From assembly GCF_023702675.1 (NCBI RefSeq), contig NZ_CP098478.1, positions 868,001 to 932,000 of the forward strand: a stretch of DNA of 64,000 nucleotides, read 5' to 3'. The stretch is from Acinetobacter sp. C26M. Lineage in GTDB: Bacteria; Pseudomonadota; Gammaproteobacteria; Pseudomonadales; Moraxellaceae. Position numbers and translations under genes: made by a program. A model generated the notes under the pieces. It was not told the DNA's origin and ran no database searches. It worked only from the letters and a program-made list of their open reading frames with translations. The stretch's first letter is position 1; the number at the start of each line of letters is the position of its first letter. Positions 58,538 to 64,000 of the stretch are shown piece by piece.

Positions 58538-59369
58538 AACACGTAACTGAAAAATGTCTTAAAGGTGATTCTGCTAAACTATTGACCAAGTAAGCTTTAC
58601 AAGGCGAGTTTTGCAAAATTTGCTCTATATCCATTTCACTGGTTACCTCAGTAAAAACACAAGCACCTGTACCCGTAAGCTTTGCTAGACCAAACTGATC
58701 TAAATATTGCATCGCTTCTTCTACTTCAGGGTATAACTGTCGAGCCAGAGGTTCAAAGTTATTTCCAAAATTAGAAGGTTCTAACTGATAGGCGCAAAAT
58801 GTAGTGATCTTGGAATCTCTTGTCAATGTTTTTTGAGAAAAAAGCTGTTGAGTGCTGATAAAACAGTCAGGTTTTAAGATTATGAATTTTTTTTGAGCTA
58901 AGTCTATGAATGATAAATGTTCACCGATTCCTTCGGCCCATGCATTACGACCTAAAACAAAGATTGGAACGTCCGCACCAAGCTGTACACCATAATCGGC
59001 CAGTTGCTGTTCATTTAAGCCGCATTGCCAAAGTTGATTCAGTACAATCAGCGTGGTTGCCGCATTGGATGAACCACCGCCGAGACCAGCGCCCATTGGA
59101 ATATTTTTCTCAATGCGAATATTCAAGCCACACAATTTTTGTGCATGTGGTTTAAGCAATTGTGCAGCACGATAGATTAAGTTTTGTTCAAGTTTGACTT
59201 CGCTTAAGCCTTCAATTTGAATCGTAGTTTCTGATGATGGTTTAAAAATCATCCAATCATATAAATCAATCAGTTGAAAAATAGTCTGTAATTCATGGTA
59301 ACCATTTTCACGACGACCTGTGATATGCAAAAACAAGTTCAACTTGGCGGGGGAAGGCACTCTAATCAT
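58536..59369 (-). CDS. ispE: 4-diphosphocytidyl-2-C-methyl-D-erythritol kinase IspE
   Basis: This 277-residue GHMP kinase works in the MEP isoprenoid pathway. The N-terminus is VPSPAKLNLFLHITGRRENGYHELQTIFQ, the ATP loop is PMGAGLGGGSSNAATTL, and the C-terminal motif is LTGTGACVFTEV. Its stop codon overlaps the first tRNA-Gln by two bases. It follows lolB by 14 bases. Confidence 0.96.
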   Translation of the reverse strand: MIRVPSPAKLNLFLHITGRRENGYHELQTIFQLIDLYDWMIFKPSSETTIQIEGLSEVKLEQNLIYRAAQLLKPHAQKLCGLNIRIEKNIPMGAGLGGGSSNAATTLIVLNQLWQCGLNEQQLADYGVQLGADVPIFVLGRNAWAEGIGEHLSFIDLAQKKFIILKPDCFISTQQLFSQKTLTRDSKITTFCAYQLEPSNFGNNFEPLARQLYPEVEEAMQYLDQFGLAKLTGTGACVFTEVTSEMDIEQILQNSPCKAYLVNSLAESPLRHFSVTC

Positions 59370-59383
59370 AAAAACAATCTAAA

Positions 59384-59965
59384 TTATCGGTTTTGAATCA
59401 CCATTGTAATACGGTTTTCTTTGTCATCGGCAAGTGCTTGCTTCAACAAAAGTTTATTGGGGAGGGTTTGCGCATCGTTATAACTAAAATCGACCGTCCA
59501 GCCATCTTCAACCAATTGCTTTAGACGATTATTTTCATCTTTATTCACTTGTGCATTTGAGGTCGCAGGTTTGGCTTGTACCCAATAAGCGAGATGCATA
59601 ATTGGTGCTTGCCAACCTGTGGCTTTTTCAAGTAACTCTTCTGGGGTAGCTGCAGTAATTAGACCCGTTTTGGCACTGTTTAGCGTCACTTCACCAGGTT
59701 TTCCTTCAATTTGGGTCTTGCCGACGCCTAAAATTCCTGTGAGTTCAATATCAAACTGATCCTGTTGTTGAACCCATGTGAAAAAAGCACTACCTGATTG
59801 TTGTGGTGTACGGACACCGATTTTGCCTTGTAAGCTAAAATTATTTTCATCTTGAACTTGTGGTGATGCAATCACTTTATTTGGTTGGCTTAAATGTTGG
59901 CAGCCAGTTAAAAATAGAACGCTACTACTACATACGGTAATGCACAATTTTGAAAACAAGCGCAT
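59384..59965 (-). CDS. lolB: Outer membrane lipoprotein LolB
   Basis: This 193-residue lipoprotein has a lipobox LTGC at about residues 19-22. LolB takes lipoproteins from LolA and inserts them in the outer membrane. Segments such as FSLQGKIGVRTPQQSGSAFFTW and ATGWQAPIMHLAYWVQ fit the family. It lies between the TPR gene and ispE; lolB-ispE linkage is widely kept. Confidence 0.92.
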   Translation of the reverse strand: MRLFSKLCITVCSSSVLFLTGCQHLSQPNKVIASPQVQDENNFSLQGKIGVRTPQQSGSAFFTWVQQQDQFDIELTGILGVGKTQIEGKPGEVTLNSAKTGLITAATPEELLEKATGWQAPIMHLAYWVQAKPATSNAQVNKDENNRLKQLVEDGWTVDFSYNDAQTLPNKLLLKQALADDKENRITMVIQNR

Positions 59966-59969
59966 GAAT

Positions 59970-61688
59970 TTAACTCTTTTTCACGGTGATGGGTAAGATT
60001 AAGCTATCAAGTTGTTGTAATTGTGGGGCATTGGCATGTTTTTGTTTCAATTGCTGTAACACCTCGCTAAATTGCGTGAGTGCGCCTTGCATATACAGGG
60101 CTTTGGCATAACGAATACCAATATTGACATTCTCACTCAGCGAATACGCCTGCCCTAAGACTTTAGCTGCTGTATCATAATCATTTTGTAAGAAGGCTAT
60201 ATAGCCTAAAGTATCGAGAATAGAGGCTTGTTCAGGTGCATAGTCGAGCGCTAGTTCTGCATACTTGCGTGCTTCTTTAAGACGACGGTTTTGCAGTGCC
60301 AGTGTATAAGCATAAGCATTGAGATAGGTCGGGCTGTTAGGTTCGATTATTAACAGTTGTTTTAAGGTTTTGTCTAATTTATCTCGGTCAGTATAGGGGT
60401 CGAGTAATAATACTTCGGCATAAATTAATTCTGGGTCATCTGGCAAGCTCTTAATCGCTTCATCCAGCAACGCTAGCGCCGCTTTCTTATTATCCATCTT
60501 CTTTAAAATATCAGCCTGTGCTTGATACAAGAAACTGGCATGTTGAGGATAATTCACCCGTTCTTGCGTCAAGAAACGTAAGGCATCATTCAGTTGCCCT
60601 TGCTTCTCGAAAATCGCGATCATATTGCGACGCGAAACAATATATAAACTACCATCAACTAGGCGATAGTAGGCTTTTGCAGTTTCATAATGCTGTTTAC
60701 GTTGTGCATTGATTGCGAGGTAATAATAAGCTTCATTTTGATATTTTGCTGATGAGCGCAATTCAACCAGATATTGTTCGGCTTTTTCATATTGCTTTAA
60801 ATCAATACTGGTCAGGCCTGCAATAAACAGGGCTTCTTCTGCCTTGGGATGATCTTTAATGATATCTTCAAGTTTGTCCAAGGCTTCTTGTTGCTGATTG
60901 ATTTGAATGTAATATCGCGCTTCTGCCATTCGAACATCAATATTATTCTTATTTTTGCGACTCGCTTGAGCAAACCATTTTTGAGTTTCCTCATCATTGC
61001 GCAAAGCCATTAATAGGTTGGCTTTCATTAAAATGAAACTGGTTGATTTTGAACGCTTCCGCAATGCACGATTAATATTGTTCAGTGCCTGTTCATATAA
61101 ACCATCTTGCGCTTCTAAACCTGCAATCAAAGCGAGAATCGAAGGGTTGTTGCGCTCTTCACTGGCACGGAGTGCATTGAGTAGAATCTCACGATCTTGT
61201 GCCTGTTCAGGTGCAATACCCGCTAAAATCTCTTCAAGATCGGCAGTAGGATCTATATTTAAAATCTTATCTAGTGTCTTGGCTGCTAACTCATATTCAT
61301 GTGTTTTTAACGCGATATGCGACAAATAGAACAGGGCGGGAACATCTTTAGGTTCTTGTTCAACCCAATGGGTTGCAATATTTAAGGCAGCTTGTAAGTC
61401 ATTGTATTCTAAGGCAATATCTAACGCACGCTGTTTGATGGTGGTTGAATTGCTACGAATGGCAAGCACAGTATAATTATGTAGCGCGGTTGCAATATCA
61501 TCATAAGCAAGAGAAAATTCAGCAATCATGCTCTGTTGCAGTGCATGCTCAAAGCTCTTATCCGCATACATGTCGTGTATTGCTTGTGCAGAGACATAAG
61601 AGCTCATGCTACCTAACAACAAGATTGTGGTAGAATACCGTCGAATCGTCTTGCCGCTAAAAAGGGTACGGCGATATAGCTGACGCAA
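59970..61688 (-). CDS. Exported tetratricopeptide-repeat protein
   Basis: This 572-residue protein has an N-terminal signal segment (STTILLLGSMSSYVSAQA) followed by about 12 TPR-like units, for example ALFYLSHIALKTHEYELAAKTLDKIL and ASILDTLGYIAFLQNDYDTAAKVLGQAY. TPR proteins act as protein-binding scaffolds. A gene of this kind often lies just before lolB in Acinetobacter and pseudomonads, which suggests a role in envelope assembly, but no specific function is known to me. It is four bases upstream of lolB and divergent from hemA. Confidence 0.83.
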   Translation of the reverse strand: MRQLYRRTLFSGKTIRRYSTTILLLGSMSSYVSAQAIHDMYADKSFEHALQQSMIAEFSLAYDDIATALHNYTVLAIRSNSTTIKQRALDIALEYNDLQAALNIATHWVEQEPKDVPALFYLSHIALKTHEYELAAKTLDKILNIDPTADLEEILAGIAPEQAQDREILLNALRASEERNNPSILALIAGLEAQDGLYEQALNNINRALRKRSKSTSFILMKANLLMALRNDEETQKWFAQASRKNKNNIDVRMAEARYYIQINQQQEALDKLEDIIKDHPKAEEALFIAGLTSIDLKQYEKAEQYLVELRSSAKYQNEAYYYLAINAQRKQHYETAKAYYRLVDGSLYIVSRRNMIAIFEKQGQLNDALRFLTQERVNYPQHASFLYQAQADILKKMDNKKAALALLDEAIKSLPDDPELIYAEVLLLDPYTDRDKLDKTLKQLLIIEPNSPTYLNAYAYTLALQNRRLKEARKYAELALDYAPEQASILDTLGYIAFLQNDYDTAAKVLGQAYSLSENVNIGIRYAKALYMQGALTQFSEVLQQLKQKHANAPQLQQLDSLILPITVKKS

Positions 61689-61767
61689 TTTTTATTGATC
61701 CAAAGTAATGCTTTTTATGACACCGATGTTGCACAATAACATAAATTTAGCGAAATGATGATCTGAT

Positions 61768-63051
61768 ATGTCTTTCTTTGCATTGGGCGTCAACCATCAA
61801 ACAGCCTCTGTTGAACTTCGCGAACAAATTGCTTTCAATGCAGAGCGATTAGCTGCGCTATTGCTTGAACAAAACCAACATGCATCATTGAATGATTTGG
61901 TGGTGGTGTCAACTTGCAACCGTACCGAAGTGTATGCCATGACAGAAGATGCGGATAGCGTCCTGAGTTGGCTGGCCCAAGTGAATAATATTGATGTAAA
62001 ACAGTTAATTCATCATGTTTATCGTTACGAAAATGCCCAAGCTGTTACACATTTGATGCGCGTTGCTAGTGGTTTAGACTCATTGATGTTGGGTGAACCG
62101 CAGATTTTAGGACAAGTTAAAAGTGCATTAGCATTGTCAAAAGATGCAGAAACTGTTTCGCCAGAATTGAATAGTGTATTTGAATATGCATTTTACGCAG
62201 CAAAGCGGGTTCGCTCAGAAACTTCAGTTGGAAGTCATGCCGTTTCAATGGGTTATGCCGTTGCTCAATTGGCTTCACAAGTTTTTAGCCATACTGAAAA
62301 GTTGACTGTAATGGTGGTGGCTGCTGGTGAAATGAATAGTTTGGTTGCCAAGCATTTAGCGGAAATGGGGGTTGCTAAAATCCTGATTTGTAACCGTAGT
62401 CGTGAACGTGCTGATCTATTGGCACAAGAAATTGCCCATCAAGTTGATGTTGAAATTATTCCTTTTGCAGAGCTTGCACAGAATTTGCATAGAGCGGATG
62501 TGGTCTCAAGTTGTACAGGTAGTTTGCATCAAGTGATTGAATATTCAGATGTTAAAGTTGCACTTAAAAAACGTCGCTATCAACAAATGCTCATGGTCGA
62601 TTTAGCTGTTCCGCGTGATATTGATCCCAAAGTGGAATCATTGGATAACGTCTATTTGTATGGCGTTGATGATTTGCAAAGCGTGATTGATGAAAACTTA
62701 GCGCAACGTCGTCAAGCCGCGGTTGAAGCTGAGATTATGGTCAATCAATTGGCGACCCAATTGATGACTCAGCAAAAGGTGAAAGAGGCGAGTGGAACTA
62801 TTCAGGCTTATCGTCAGCACAGTGAAGATGTGAGTCAAAAAGAATTGGCACATGCTTTGGAATCGCTGCAACATGGAAATACTGCTGAACAGGTCTTGCA
62901 AGAGTTTGCACATCGCTTAACTCAAAAGCTGATGCACCCAACCTCAATTTTGCTCAGAGAAGCAGCCAAAGCTGAAAATCCAGATTACTTTGAATGGCTG
63001 CAACAGCATTTGCAAGATGTGTTTGAACATGAGCGTAAGCCACGCCAGTAA
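61768..63051 (+). CDS. hemA: Glutamyl-tRNA reductase HemA
   Basis: This 427-residue enzyme reduces glutamyl-tRNA(Glu) to start tetrapyrrole synthesis. The catalytic Cys50 is in [29 protein letters not shown] and the NADPH domain ([20 protein letters not shown]) are present, with a C-terminal dimerisation helix. It is divergent from the TPR gene and convergent with dnaG, ending seven bases before the dnaG stop. Confidence 0.96.
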   Translation: MSFFALGVNHQTASVELREQIAFNAERLAALLLEQNQHASLNDLVVVSTCNRTEVYAMTEDADSVLSWLAQVNNIDVKQLIHHVYRYENAQAVTHLMRVASGLDSLMLGEPQILGQVKSALALSKDAETVSPELNSVFEYAFYAAKRVRSETSVGSHAVSMGYAVAQLASQVFSHTEKLTVMVVAAGEMNSLVAKHLAEMGVAKILICNRSRERADLLAQEIAHQVDVEIIPFAELAQNLHRADVVSSCTGSLHQVIEYSDVKVALKKRRYQQMLMVDLAVPRDIDPKVESLDNVYLYGVDDLQSVIDENLAQRRQAAVEAEIMVNQLATQLMTQQKVKEASGTIQAYRQHSEDVSQKELAHALESLQHGNTAEQVLQEFAHRLTQKLMHPTSILLREAAKAENPDYFEWLQQHLQDVFEHERKPRQ

Positions 63052-63057
63052 TGACAG

Positions 63058-64000
63058 TTAAGACAATAAGCGCAAACTAATCTGTTTGGTCAATTCATTT
63101 AGTTGTTGGCGTAAATTACGCGATTCAATTAAAGAAATTGGTGATTTCAGTTTTAAGCGCAAATATTTCTCTTGTAGCCCCAAAGCATATTCCTTCGCCA
63201 GTTTGTCAGCAACTTCAGGTGCTTGGGTTAAGGACTGAATATTGGTACGCTGCATAATATCAGCCAGTTCATGGCTATAACTACTACAAGCGCCCAGCAC
63301 ATAATAGGTTGCAAGCTCCTGATCATCAGGAAGATCATCAAACACGATATTCAGTGCAGCGAGAATCTTCGCTAATAATTCATTTTGGTCAATCACCGCT
63401 CGCAGTTCTTCAAAATGAATATACAGGAAGGGATGGTGCATCAAAATCGCAACCGCAAAATCTTCATCTTTGGTCTGAATATTAAAAGATAGTGATGCAT
63501 CATGGCTGATTTGTGGCGTGAAGCGTTTACCTAGACCGAGCTTCTCACGGAAAGACTGACTCAGCAAATAACGAAATGAACCGTGTTTAGGTAACAGTTC
63601 TGTTAACTCACGTAGTTCACCCATGACCAAGCTTTTGCCTTCAGGGGTACTGACGTCATGTTGTCCTGTTAAATGTGCGAACACAAAGTCAGATAACAGT
63701 GGTGCTTGTTGTAATAATTTTTGGAAATTTTCCAAACCTTCTCGACGAATCAGCGAGTCAGGGTCATGTTCATTTGGTAGTACAAAGAATTTTAATTCAC
63801 GACCATCATTGAGCAGGGGGAGCGCAATTTCTAAAGTGCGTCGTGCTGCTTTCTGTCCTGCTGCATCACCATCAAAGGCAATGGTGATACGAGAATTTTG
63901 TTTAAACAGGGTGGTTAAATGATCGGCATTACTTGCCGTTCCCAAGGTCGCGACTGCACCATTGATGCCATATTGCTGTAGGGCAATCACGTCCATATAA
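63058..64000 (-). CDS. dnaG: DNA primase DnaG, C-terminal part (5' end outside window)
   Basis: The frame is open to the window edge. The visible 313 or so residues include the end of the Toprim domain (YMDVIALQQYGINGAVATLGTA and the metal-binding FDGDAAGQKAARR, then EHDPDSLIRREG). The helicase-binding C-terminal domain follows. DnaG makes RNA primers at the fork. The zinc-finger domain and the start of the catalytic core are missing because of the window edge, not because of a mutation. Confidence 0.94.
   Translation of the reverse strand, partial: YMDVIALQQYGINGAVATLGTASNADHLTTLFKQNSRITIAFDGDAAGQKAARRTLEIALPLLNDGRELKFFVLPNEHDPDSLIRREGLENFQKLLQQAPLLSDFVFAHLTGQHDVSTPEGKSLVMGELRELTELLPKHGSFRYLLSQSFREKLGLGKRFTPQISHDASLSFNIQTKDEDFAVAILMHHPFLYIHFEELRAVIDQNELLAKILAALNIVFDDLPDDQELATYYVLGACSSYSHELADIMQRTNIQSLTQAPEVADKLAKEYALGLQEKYLRLKLKSPISLIESRNLRQQLNELTKQISLRLLS

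Overview
The window is a stretch of Acinetobacter-type gammaproteobacterial chromosome. The evidence is AT-rich sequence, a BenM/benABCDE benzoate locus of the Acinetobacter kind, a glutamine-rich SMC, a haem-less FtnA-type ferritin and the gene order lolB-ispE-tRNA-Gln-prs-rplY-pth. The species cannot be fixed from sequence alone. There is no sign of a prophage, insertion sequence, integron or CRISPR array. Both ends cut through genes: smc at the left and dnaG at the right.

Layout. 1-5.9 kb: smc (3' part), zipA and ligA, with a palindromic element inserted in frame in the smc hinge. 6-8.2 kb: an NAD(P)-dependent reductase and ftnA. 8.2-17.6 kb: benzoate uptake and conversion to catechol (porin BenP-like, BenK, BenE, BenABCD) under the divergent LysR regulator BenM. 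The cat genes for the next steps are not here. 17.7-24.5 kb: an exported peroxiredoxin, a small DUF6176-like protein, BioH and the tightly overlapping bioAFCD operon. bioAFCD is flanked by two inverted copies of a structured repeat whose stems covary. 24.5-40.1 kb: tonB-exbB-exbD-exbD behind a TonB-dependent receptor, divergent from two tandem family 5 binding proteins, an exported M3 oligopeptidase, two permeases and a fused double ATPase. This reads as one outer-membrane-to-cytoplasm route for oligopeptides or peptide-like compounds, and it is the most interesting candidate system in the window. 40.1-46.5 kb: rluB, scpB-scpA, a GNAT enzyme, a small membrane-anchored unknown, a YciO-family protein, an EpmC-type hydroxylase and yceD-rpmF. 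46.7-55.9 kb: fabD-fabG-acpP, kbp, thiD, a HAD phosphatase, ribB under an FMN riboswitch, an uncharacterised two-gene operon, a cNMP-binding/patatin protein and panD. 56-64 kb: the minus-strand cluster TPR protein-lolB-ispE-four identical tRNA-Gln-prs-rplY-pth, divergent hemA, and partial dnaG.

Most of the window is core genome. The accessory parts are the ben cluster, the peptide-uptake locus, the structured repeats, and a few unknown proteins (23.8, 43.6 and 52.2-53.6 kb). Functional calls rest on motifs and family resemblance read by eye. No database search was run.
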